A stretch of DNA of 64,000 bases. Source: an uncultured Parabacteroides sp. GTDB taxonomy: Bacteria > Bacteroidota > Bacteroidia > Bacteroidales > Tannerellaceae. The notes beneath the pieces are model-generated. The model did not search any database. It was not told where the DNA came from and saw only the letters and a program-made list of their open reading frames with translations. The position numbers and the translations under genes are program-made. How positions within the stretch are numbered: position 1 is the first letter of the stretch; each line of letters begins with the position of its first letter. This document shows, in pieces, positions 52,199 through 60,315 of this stretch. The DNA is taken from NCBI GenBank assembly GCA_900541965.1, contig UQLN01000001.1, forward strand, positions 87,532 through 151,531, written 5' to 3'.

Positions 52199-52885
52199 AT
52201 GCGAAAAATATTATTTTTAGCCGTTGCCCTTTGCGGACTGGTGGGATTCCAGGCTTGTAGTTTGGATAATTATGATAAACCGTCCGCCTCTTTAACAGGG
52301 GCTTTAGTGGATTCGGAAACAAATGAGAATATGCCTTGCCAATATCAAAATGGTTCCAGAATCCGTATCTATGAATTTTATAATGGACAATGGTCAAATC
52401 AACCGAATGATTTTTACACGAAGCAGGATGGTACGTTTACTAATAATGCTATCTTCCCCGGTAAATATCAGATTGTAGCAGAAGGACCGTTTGAGACACT
52501 GGATAAAGTGGAAGTGGAGATTTCCGGTGCAACTGCATTGGAATTAAAAGTTATTCCTTTCCTTCGTATTTCAGCAAATGCAACTGCTACGGGAACATCT
52601 GTGAAAATGACTGCAAATATTGCACAATCAGCAGGTAAACATGCGATTAAAGCAGTTGAATTCTACTGTGGAAAAACACCCTATGTAGATAAGAATACAA
52701 ATGATAAAAAGGAGGAAATTGATTTGTCTGGAATGACTGATGAGCAGATTATTGCATCAACATTACAGGCTGAATTTACTGAATTAAAGAGTGGGAGTAC
52801 TTTGTATTTCAGAGTAGGCGCTTTAGGTAATAATCCGGGAAACTATTATAATTACAGTAAAGTAATTGAAGTAACAATCCCTTGA
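52199..52885 (+). CDS. DUF3823-type surface lipoprotein
   Basis: 228 residues. Signal peptide and lipobox (FLAVALCGLVGFQAC), then SLDNYDKPSASLTGALVDSE typical of DUF3823, a domain found in lipoproteins encoded after susD in Bacteroidetes and thought to bind glycan at the surface. C-terminal beta-rich domain (GKHAIKAVEFYCGKTPYVD). It starts 18 bp after susD; the ATG at 52199 gives the signal peptide. Last gene inside the D-E segment, ending 70 bp before site E. Confidence 0.85.
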   Translation: MRKILFLAVALCGLVGFQACSLDNYDKPSASLTGALVDSETNENMPCQYQNGSRIRIYEFYNGQWSNQPNDFYTKQDGTFTNNAIFPGKYQIVAEGPFETLDKVEVEISGATALELKVIPFLRISANATATGTSVKMTANIAQSAGKHAIKAVEFYCGKTPYVDKNTNDKKEEIDLSGMTDEQIIASTLQAEFTELKSGSTLYFRVGALGNNPGNYYNYSKVIEVTIP

Positions 52886-52931
52886 TTTGTTTTTGAGAGG
52901 GGGGATTTATATTCTCCCTCTTCGAATCATA

Positions 52932-54560
52932 TTATTTTGTACTTTTGTTGACTGAGTTCAAGGAGAACTGAAGTAAGTTTTGTTCGCTTGTGTAGTCTTT
53001 GCGATACAAATTGGATGGTGAATTTCCTGTAAAGACTTTTTCGTATTTGTTATTGGGTTGATCATACGAATACAAATAAAACTCTTTTGCGAAGTTTTTA
53101 TATTCTTCAACTTTAGTCAGATAAGAAAACATTACTTTGGCGGATAGACCGGGTACAAACGGCATATCGTATTTCAAAGAGAATGATCCGTTAAATAATT
53201 TTTTCTTTTCTTTCCGGTATCCGGATACGTCTGCATCTGCACGTGCCAATGGATTTTGGAAGTTAGTCAAACCATAATGCTCTCCTTCTTCATCATTTGC
53301 ATATGGAGAAAATGTCGGAAGCATACGAGTGATACCATGTATGATATAGGTATCTTCGTCGAATGGTGACATTTTATTTTCAACGTGCCCGCCTAATTGT
53401 ACGTCTGCAGTTAAGTATTTTGCAATTTTTGCAGAAATATTGGAACGGAAGTTATAGCGGCTGAAGTTCAGGTCTTTTGTAGAATAAATACCTTCCTGAT
53501 CAAGATATCCGACAGATGCGAAATATTTGATGTCTTCACTACCACCATTGATATTGATGTTGTGTTGAGTCTGAGGAGCATTTTTGCGAGTCAGGATGTC
53601 TTTCCAGTTATAACTTCGGTAACCATCTTGTGTGCCTTCACGGAAAAGTGCCAGTTTTTCCGGTCCGTAAATAGGACTGTTGCCATGATTAATAGCATCT
53701 TCATCTACTAGTTCTGCATATTGGGCAGCATTTACAACGTCAGGATAATTTGTAAAGCTCTGAAAGCCTACAGAACCATTGTAGGTAATTTTTGCTTTTC
53801 CTGCGGAACCTTTTTTAGTGGTGATTAATACAACACCATTACCAGCCTTCACGCCATAAATTGCAGCAGCAGCATCTTTCAATACGGAAATACTTTCGAT
53901 TTCGTTCGGGTCAACCTGAAATCCCGGTTGCTCAATACCGTCTACCAGAATTAATGGTTTACCGAAACCACGAATATCTACAGAGGATTCTTGTCCCGGC
54001 ATACCACCTGTGTTTTGGACACGTACACCGGGAAGGCGTCCTACCAAGGCATTACTGATATTCGCAACCGGAGCCTGTGTGATTTCGTCGGCACCAATAG
54101 CTGTAACAGCACCTGTAACAGTTACTTTCTTTTGTGTTCCGTAACCAACCACAACGACTTCTTCCAGTTTTTGAGTGTCTTCTTTTAGCGTAACTGTGAT
54201 TTTAGATTTACCGGCAACATTTACTTCCATGCTGTTATAACCGATAAAAGAAATAACAAGTGTTGCATTGTTTGGAACATTTAAGCTGAATGCTCCGTCT
54301 AAGTCTGTCATAGTGCCATTTGTTGTGCCTTTTTGAACAACATTAGCACCGATGATGGGTTCGCCTGTCTCATCTAAAATAGTCCCTGTTATTTGGCGTG
54401 TCGCTTGTTGAGGCACAGGGGATGACGGCGTTTGTTCTGATACTTGTCCCAGCATTGTGCGATTTGCTGAAACTCCTGTGGGGACCGTTTGTACATCGGA
54501 TGCTATAACTTGCGTCAGGCTGAAAGGAAGTAACAATGCGGTCATTTTCACAATTTTCAT
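52932..54560 (-). CDS. SusC N-terminal half (truncated by inversion)
   Basis: 542 residues. Signal peptide (MTALLLPFSLTQVIAS), carboxypeptidase-regulatory-like domain (ITGTILDETGEPIIGANVVQ), plug domain (VVVGYGTQKKVTVTGAVTA; ISVLKDAAAAIYGVKAGNGV) and the first barrel strands. Homology stops at site E: after LLQFSLN come seven unrelated residues (SVNKSTK) and a stop. Full-length SusC has about 1000 residues; the rest is at 48811-50385 on +. The start at 54560 was chosen because its ATG ends the 20-bp element shared with sites A and B. No promoter is visible in the 54 bp before the divergent SusC. Confidence 0.9.
   Translation of the reverse strand: MKIVKMTALLLPFSLTQVIASDVQTVPTGVSANRTMLGQVSEQTPSSPVPQQATRQITGTILDETGEPIIGANVVQKGTTNGTMTDLDGAFSLNVPNNATLVISFIGYNSMEVNVAGKSKITVTLKEDTQKLEEVVVVGYGTQKKVTVTGAVTAIGADEITQAPVANISNALVGRLPGVRVQNTGGMPGQESSVDIRGFGKPLILVDGIEQPGFQVDPNEIESISVLKDAAAAIYGVKAGNGVVLITTKKGSAGKAKITYNGSVGFQSFTNYPDVVNAAQYAELVDEDAINHGNSPIYGPEKLALFREGTQDGYRSYNWKDILTRKNAPQTQHNININGGSEDIKYFASVGYLDQEGIYSTKDLNFSRYNFRSNISAKIAKYLTADVQLGGHVENKMSPFDEDTYIIHGITRMLPTFSPYANDEEGEHYGLTNFQNPLARADADVSGYRKEKKKLFNGSFSLKYDMPFVPGLSAKVMFSYLTKVEEYKNFAKEFYLYSYDQPNNKYEKVFTGNSPSNLYRKDYTSEQNLLQFSLNSVNKSTK
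52955..52969 (-). repeat. Inversion site E in SusC
   Basis: AGTTC-AAGGA-GAACT on +, the reverse complement of site D. The + flanks TGACTG before AGTTC are shared with site D, so the predicted junction on the far side after inversion would be a perfect 11-bp-arm palindrome. Confidence 0.9.
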
Positions 54561-54577
54561 AGTCCTGCTGAAACTAT
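54558..54577 (-). repeat. Recombination-site candidate C at the SusC start codon
   Basis: On - it reads ATAGTTTCAGCAGGACTATG, with the final ATG being the SusC start (54558-54560). Identical over 20 bp to sites A (same sequence on +, 18225-18244) and B. Site A has a promoter upstream; this copy does not. Confidence 0.85.
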
Positions 54578-54614
54578 TATAAAAAACATATTTTATTAAC
54601 AAAAAAAGGTGTCT

Positions 54615-57600
54615 ATGATGAAAAAGTTAACATTAGTAATGCTATTCCTTTTAGTCGGGATCGGTATGGTGATTGCCCAGACGAAGGAAGTGACAGGTAC
54701 TGTTATTTCCGCAGAAGACAATGAGCCGATTATTGGTGCTTCTGTAATGGTGAAAGGTACAACCATCGGTACGGTAACGGATGTAAATGGAGCTTTCTCT
54801 TTGGAAGTGCCCAATGCAACAAAAGTATTGACATTCTCTTTTGTCGGAATGGTAGGAAAGGATGTTCCGGTTCAAAACGTGATGCGCGTAGTCTTAAATA
54901 CAGCTTTAACGGAGTTGGATGAAGTAATGGTCGTAGCTTACGGGACTGTTAAAAAATCATCGTTTACGGGTTCTGCAGCCAATATTAAGTCGGAAAAACT
55001 GGAAAACCTTCAAGCGGCCTCATTAACAAAAGCATTGGAAGGAGCGGCTCCCGGTATTCAAGTAACAGGAAGTACCGGTATGCCGGGAGATAATGCAAAA
55101 ATCCAAATCCGCGGCATTGGTTCGGTGAATGCCTCGAACGATCCGTTGTATGTTGTTGACGGTGCTCCTTTTGATGGTGACATCAGTACGATCAATACGG
55201 AAGACATTGCCAGTATTACCGTTTTGAAAGATGCCACATCTGCTGCCTTGTACGGAGCCCGTGGTGCAAACGGTGTGATTATGATCACGACAAAAAAAGG
55301 TACGTCCGGCAAAGTGCAACTGAATGCGAAAGTCAATCTGGGTGTCGTTTCACGTGCCATTCCTGAATATAACCGTGTAAGTACAGGCGAATACTATGAA
55401 TTGATGTGGGAAGGCTGGCGTAATGCGTTGATAAACAACAGTGGTTACACGCCCGAACAAGCTGCTGCCACAGCCAGTGGAGGAGGACCAAACGGTATCG
55501 TAGGTAAACTGGGGGGATATAACAGCTATAATGTTGCGAACGACCAACTGATTGGTACGGATGGCAAGCTGAATCCGAATGCACGTTTGCTGTATAACGA
55601 CGATTGGAATAAGGCTCTGGCACGTACTGCTTTGCGCCAGGAATATAATGTTTCGGTAAATGGGGGGACACAGAATACGACATTCTTTGCCTCTGCTTCC
55701 TATACGAATGAAGAAGGAATGGTGAAATGGTCTGATTTCGAACGCTTCACCGGCCGTGTCGGATTAACGAGCCAGATCAATTCCTGGTTGAAAGTGGATG
55801 CCGGCTTATCTGGTGCGACTTCCAATCAAAGCGGCTTTCTGGCCGAAGGTCTTTATACGACCAACCCATTCTATTACGGGCGTATGATGGCCCCCATTTA
55901 TCCCATTTATCAATATGACGGCAATGGCCAAATTATAAAAGATGGCAATGGGGATCCGATGTACGATATGGGAGGCGGTACTTCGCCTTATGCATGGGCT
56001 GGCCATACCCGTCAATATGCGCCTAATTCAAACCTGATGGTAACATTGCCCCTTGATGACCGTTCAACGGAACGCAATACGCTTTCGGCACGTGTTTCGG
56101 CTGAAATCAAATTCCTGAAAGATTTTACATTGAAAATCTCCGGTAATACAGATATCAGCAACGACTACAAGACCACCTACCAGAACAATATGTATGGTGA
56201 TGCAGAAGGTGTATCCGGTCGTTCTACCAAGAATTATATCAAAAAGAATTCATATACGTTCAACCAGATTTTAACCTGGAACAAATCGTTCGGCAACCAT
56301 AACCTGGCACTATTGGCCGGACATGAAAACTATATGTACACCTATCGTTATCTGGAGGCTACCCGTACAGGTTTTACCATCCCAACGACAGAGATCGTTG
56401 CCGGTTCCGTTGCCGAAGGTTCGACTTCCTATACGAATGAATACAGTTTGGAAGGCTATCTGTTCCAGGCTAATTACGATTATGCCAATAAGTACTATTT
56501 GTCCGGTTCGTTCCGTTATGATGGGACATCCCGTTTCTACAAGGATGCCCGCTGGGGAGCATTCTGGTCGTTGGGAGCATCCTGGCGTTTGAGTGAAGAA
56601 GATTTCATCAAGGATTATACATGGATCGACAATTTGAAACTGAAAGCTTCTTATGGGCAACAAGGGAACGATAATATCCTGGATGAATGGGGGGACCCTA
56701 TTTATTTCGGTTGGCAAAGTTTGTATTCATTCGATGACAAAAATAATGGGAACCTGAACGGAGCTGTCCATAGCCAACTCTTAAACAAAAAGCTGGAATG
56801 GGAAAAGAACTCTAATCTGAATGTGGGGGTTGAATTTTCCATGTTCAATTTCCTCCGTGGTGAGATAGACGTATTCAACCGCGTATCCAGCAACCTGTTA
56901 TTCAAAGCCCCGAAACCGCAATCGACCGGTATTGAATATATGTGGCAAAATATCGGAACGATGCGTAACACAGGATTGGAAGTCATGTTGGGATTCGATA
57001 TTTTCAAAAAGTCCGATTTCCGTTGGAGCTTGGACCTGAATGCCACATTCTTTAGGAACAAGATTACAAAAATGCCGAAAGACTCCGATGGCAAACCGCA
57101 GGAAATCATTAACGGAACCAAGAAGCTATCCGAAGGCCATTCAATTTATGAATTCTGGTTGCGGGAATATGCCGGTGTCGATCCTGAAGATGGTAGCGCT
57201 TTGTTTTACAAAGATATCGAAGATGGGAATGGAAATGTAACCGGGCGGGAAACGACTAAAGATCAGAATGCTGCCGGCTATTATTATATGGGTGACGCTA
57301 TTCCCGATTTGTATGGTGGTTTTACGAATAACTTCAGTTATAAAGGTTTCGATTTGTCCATTTTCTTCAGTTATCAGATCGGTGGCAAGATGTACGATTC
57401 TAATTACGCCGGTTTGATGCATCCGGGTACATTCGGTACGCATTGGTCTACGGATATTAAGAATCGTTGGCAAAAACCGGGAGATATCACCGATGTCCCT
57501 CGTTTGCAGAATAGCTACCCGGCAGCCAGTGCAGCTTCTTCACGCTGGTTGGTTAATGCCAGCTATCTGGCACTGAAGAACGTGACACTTTCTTACACCT

Positions 57601-57782
57601 TACCGAAATTTATCCAGAACAAATTGGATATGAAGGGATGTAAGGTCTTCTTAACCGGTGATAACCTGTTTTTGTTATGCAAGCGGAAAGGTATGGACCC
57701 GCAACAGAATTTTAACGGTACGTCGGATTATACATATGTGCCGAATCGTGTAGTAAGTTTAGGTATTAACGTAACATTCTAA
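54615..57782 (+). CDS. SusC-like TonB-dependent receptor
   Basis: 1055 residues. Signal peptide (LTLVMLFLLVGIGMVIAQ), carboxypeptidase-regulatory-like domain (VTGTVISAEDNEPIIGASVM), plug (VVAYGTVKKSSFTGSAANI; ITVLKDATSAALYGARGANG), and a complete barrel ending in VSLGINVTF. No STN domain, so no link to the FecI/FecR pair at 5736. The ATG at 54615 is preferred to a GTG at 54609. It is divergent from the split SusC with 54 bp between starts and no TAnnTTTG match there, so its promoter is not apparent. The GC-richer wobble bases differ from the AT-rich capsule genes. Confidence 0.95.
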   Translation: MMKKLTLVMLFLLVGIGMVIAQTKEVTGTVISAEDNEPIIGASVMVKGTTIGTVTDVNGAFSLEVPNATKVLTFSFVGMVGKDVPVQNVMRVVLNTALTELDEVMVVAYGTVKKSSFTGSAANIKSEKLENLQAASLTKALEGAAPGIQVTGSTGMPGDNAKIQIRGIGSVNASNDPLYVVDGAPFDGDISTINTEDIASITVLKDATSAALYGARGANGVIMITTKKGTSGKVQLNAKVNLGVVSRAIPEYNRVSTGEYYELMWEGWRNALINNSGYTPEQAAATASGGGPNGIVGKLGGYNSYNVANDQLIGTDGKLNPNARLLYNDDWNKALARTALRQEYNVSVNGGTQNTTFFASASYTNEEGMVKWSDFERFTGRVGLTSQINSWLKVDAGLSGATSNQSGFLAEGLYTTNPFYYGRMMAPIYPIYQYDGNGQIIKDGNGDPMYDMGGGTSPYAWAGHTRQYAPNSNLMVTLPLDDRSTERNTLSARVSAEIKFLKDFTLKISGNTDISNDYKTTYQNNMYGDAEGVSGRSTKNYIKKNSYTFNQILTWNKSFGNHNLALLAGHENYMYTYRYLEATRTGFTIPTTEIVAGSVAEGSTSYTNEYSLEGYLFQANYDYANKYYLSGSFRYDGTSRFYKDARWGAFWSLGASWRLSEEDFIKDYTWIDNLKLKASYGQQGNDNILDEWGDPIYFGWQSLYSFDDKNNGNLNGAVHSQLLNKKLEWEKNSNLNVGVEFSMFNFLRGEIDVFNRVSSNLLFKAPKPQSTGIEYMWQNIGTMRNTGLEVMLGFDIFKKSDFRWSLDLNATFFRNKITKMPKDSDGKPQEIINGTKKLSEGHSIYEFWLREYAGVDPEDGSALFYKDIEDGNGNVTGRETTKDQNAAGYYYMGDAIPDLYGGFTNNFSYKGFDLSIFFSYQIGGKMYDSNYAGLMHPGTFGTHWSTDIKNRWQKPGDITDVPRLQNSYPAASAASSRWLVNASYLALKNVTLSYTLPKFIQNKLDMKGCKVFLTGDNLFLLCKRKGMDPQQNFNGTSDYTYVPNRVVSLGINVTF

Positions 57783-57785
57783 AAC

Positions 57786-59228
57786 ATGAATCAAGTAATG
57801 AAAAAAATAATTTCATCCATCATATTAGGCACATCCCTGCTGATTGCTCCGGGGTGTGGTGAAGATTATCTGGAGAGAGTTCCGACTAACAGCGTTACGG
57901 ACGAAAGTCTGTTCTCTACGGTAGAAGGTGCAGAAACGGCTATTAACGGAATTCATCGTTCCACCTATGCATTTTATGATTCCCATGACCGGTTCGGGCA
58001 AAAGTCCATTGATATTATTATTGATTTCATGGCAGACGATTTCTTACAACTGGAACGTGGTTACGGTTGGTTCGTAAGCTGGTATCAATACTTGGATAGC
58101 CGGAATATCAATTCCGATAATTTGGAATATGCCTGGTCGTATTATTACGATATTATCGACAATGCGAATCTGCTCCTTGAAAATATCGATAAGGCCACCG
58201 ATGCGGCTTTGAACGAAAACAAAGTGAAAAATATAAAAGGACAGGCGTATGCTTACCGGGCTTATTCTTATTGGCAGTTAGTGCAGATGTTTGCTTATCG
58301 CTACGATTATAATGGGAATAACACTCAACCGGGGGTTCCTTTAGTCTTGGACAATAGCGGAGAAGCTAAACCCCGCGCCACAGTCGAAGCGGTATACAAA
58401 CAGATTTTCAGCGATATCGACCAGGCAATCACGCTGCTGGCCGAATCGGATGTGGACCGCCCGAATAAATCGCATATTAATTTGAATGTCGCTCAAGGTT
58501 TTAAAGCCCGTTTTGCCTTGACGACCGGTGATTGGGGCACTGCTGCCGATATGGCACATCAAGCCCGCCAAGGTTATAATCTGACCAGTAATTACAAAAA
58601 TGGTTGGAATGATTCGAATGATAGCGAATGGATATGGGGAGCTGTTTTGATTGACGAACAACAAACCAGCTACGCTTCTTTCTTTTCGCATGTGGACCCG
58701 AATTTCGGGGGATATGCTTCAATGGGAAGCTTCAAATTAGGCAGCACGGAAATTATTGATTATATGGCAGACAGCGACCAACGTAAACAATTGTTTGATA
58801 AAGATCGCATCGGTTATAAGTTTACCGGTTTCGGAGAGTGGACAAATGATTATATCTATATGAAATCCGGGGAAATGTACCTGATCGAAGCGGAAGCCTT
58901 AGCTCGCCAGGGCAAAAATGCAGAAGCACAAGATGTTATTTTCGAACTTACGAAGAATCGCGACCCGGAAGCTCAAAAGCCGACTGTGACAGGTGATGCC
59001 CTGATCCAGCACATTTTGATGGAACGCCGTTGCGATCTGTGGGGAGACGGATTCCGGTTGTTTGACATCAAACGCTTGAATATTGCTATGGATAGACATA
59101 ACAAAGGCCATAACGAAACGTTCTGGGCTAATGCCGGCTATTTTGAAGCAGGGTCAAAAGAACTTCTGTTCTTAATTCCGAAACAGGAAATGGATGCTAA
59201 TCCGTTGATGGAGCAGAATCCGTTGTAA
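57786..59228 (+). CDS. SusD-like lipoprotein
   Basis: 480 residues. Lipobox LLIAPGC, then GEDYLERVPTNSVTDESLFS. The SusD fold shows in KNIKGQAYAYRAYSYWQLVQ and, at the end, HILMERRCDLWGDGFRLFDI. It starts 3 bp after the SusC stop; a second ATG at 57798 could also be used. Binds the substrate of the SusC encoded at 54615. Confidence 0.95.
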   Translation: MNQVMKKIISSIILGTSLLIAPGCGEDYLERVPTNSVTDESLFSTVEGAETAINGIHRSTYAFYDSHDRFGQKSIDIIIDFMADDFLQLERGYGWFVSWYQYLDSRNINSDNLEYAWSYYYDIIDNANLLLENIDKATDAALNENKVKNIKGQAYAYRAYSYWQLVQMFAYRYDYNGNNTQPGVPLVLDNSGEAKPRATVEAVYKQIFSDIDQAITLLAESDVDRPNKSHINLNVAQGFKARFALTTGDWGTAADMAHQARQGYNLTSNYKNGWNDSNDSEWIWGAVLIDEQQTSYASFFSHVDPNFGGYASMGSFKLGSTEIIDYMADSDQRKQLFDKDRIGYKFTGFGEWTNDYIYMKSGEMYLIEAEALARQGKNAEAQDVIFELTKNRDPEAQKPTVTGDALIQHILMERRCDLWGDGFRLFDIKRLNIAMDRHNKGHNETFWANAGYFEAGSKELLFLIPKQEMDANPLMEQNPL

Positions 59229-59327
59229 GTGCAATGCTGAAAAAACTTCAGCGGTTTTCATTAAGCTGGAGTTCTTAACAATATGGGATATCCCAATATC
59301 TAATTTTTAGACACATTTATTAGAAGG

Positions 59328-59364
59328 TCAGGGTTTGTAGTGATACAGACCCTGATTACTTTTG
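59328..59364 (+). terminator. Terminator after the second SusC/SusD pair
   Basis: TCAGGGTTTGT (59328-59338) pairs with ACAGACCCTGA (59345-59355), followed by a short T-rich stretch. Confidence 0.65.
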
Positions 59365-59376
59365 AATAGTAAATAA

Positions 59377-59433
59377 CTCACAACGGCACTTATCCTATTT
59401 TCGCTGTACACGCATTTGTACAGAAGAAATTAA
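59377..59433 (+). pseudogene. Remnant of the Rz1-like lipoprotein gene
   Basis: 57 bp that match the last 57 bp of the gene at 18869-19315 with 4 mismatches, in opposite orientation. It still reads TTALILFSLYTHLYRRN and a stop, but nothing upstream is left of the gene. It suggests a second copy of the HU/M15 cassette once ended here. Confidence 0.7.
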
Positions 59434-59464
59434 TTCCGTTTCTTTGTGCAAAGATTTTTTAGAT

Positions 59465-60217
59465 ATGGCAGATGAAGAGCAAATGGTCCTCCGTACAGAG
59501 GATTTGGTAAAAAAATATAAGACACGAACCGTAGTTAACCACGTTTCCATCAATGTGAAACAAGGGGAAATTGTGGGATTGCTTGGACCTAACGGGGCAG
59601 GTAAAACTACAACTTTCTATATGACTGTCGGTCTCGTAACCCCCAATGAAGGCAAGATATTCCTGAATGATATGGAAATTACCAAGTACCCCGTATATAA
59701 ACGGGCCCGGAATGGCATTGGATATTTGGCTCAGGAAGCTTCTATCTTCCGTAAAATGACAGTTGAAGATAATATCCGTTCCGTATTGGAAATGACGGAA
59801 ACAACCACTGAATACCAAAAAGAAAAACTGGAAAGCCTGATTTCCGAATTCGGTTTGAACAAAGTACGCAAGAATTTAGGGGACCAGTTGTCCGGAGGTG
59901 AACGCCGTCGTGCCGAAATTGCCCGTTGTCTTGCCATAGACCCTAAATTTATCATGTTGGACGAACCTTTTGCCGGGGTCGACCCTATTGCCGTACAGGA
60001 TATTCAAAGTATTGTAGCAAAACTAAAACACAAAAATATCGGTATTCTGATTACGGACCATAACGTATATGAAACGTTAAGTATCTGCGACCGTGCCTAC
60101 TTGCTGTTTGAAGGTAAAGTATTGTTCCAGGGTACAGCTGAACAGCTTGCTGAAAACGAAATCGTACGTGAAAAGTATCTGGGTAAAGACTTCATCCTCC
60201 GTAAGAAAGACTTTTAA
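59465..60217 (+). CDS. lptB: LPS export ABC transporter ATPase LptB
   Basis: 250 residues. ATPase of the LptBFG complex that extracts lipopolysaccharide from the inner membrane. Walker A GPNGAGKTT, Q-loop YLAQEASIFRKMTVEDNI, signature LSGGERRRAEIARCL and Walker B FIMLDEPFAGVDPIAV agree with LptB. The start is at 59465 (MADEEQ) or 59483 (MVLRTED). Single gene, convergent with the PI-PLC gene. Confidence 0.92.
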   Translation: MADEEQMVLRTEDLVKKYKTRTVVNHVSINVKQGEIVGLLGPNGAGKTTTFYMTVGLVTPNEGKIFLNDMEITKYPVYKRARNGIGYLAQEASIFRKMTVEDNIRSVLEMTETTTEYQKEKLESLISEFGLNKVRKNLGDQLSGGERRRAEIARCLAIDPKFIMLDEPFAGVDPIAVQDIQSIVAKLKHKNIGILITDHNVYETLSICDRAYLLFEGKVLFQGTAEQLAENEIVREKYLGKDFILRKKDF

Positions 60218-60243
60218 ATCTATCTGTATCCTATAAACCTGAC

Positions 60244-60286
60244 GCGGATATACGGCCCTTTGAAACAGAACAGTCCATATATCCGC
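60244..60286. terminator. Hairpin between convergent genes
   Basis: GCGGATATA (60244-60252) pairs with TATATCCGC (60278-60286). It lies between the ends of lptB and the PI-PLC gene and may serve both. Confidence 0.6.
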
Positions 60287-60315
60287 ATCTATATTTCTAT
60301 TAATGGAATAAGGTA

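Noticed and set aside
48790..54560. Split SusC as an ordinary frameshift or deletion pseudogene
   Set aside because: The halves are on opposite strands, end exactly at inverted copies of a dyad site and rejoin in frame, which fits inversion and not decay. An assembly misjoin cannot be excluded from sequence alone.
54609..54614. GTG start of the second SusC
   Set aside because: The ATG six bases on gives the normal signal peptide start; GTG adds two residues without family support.
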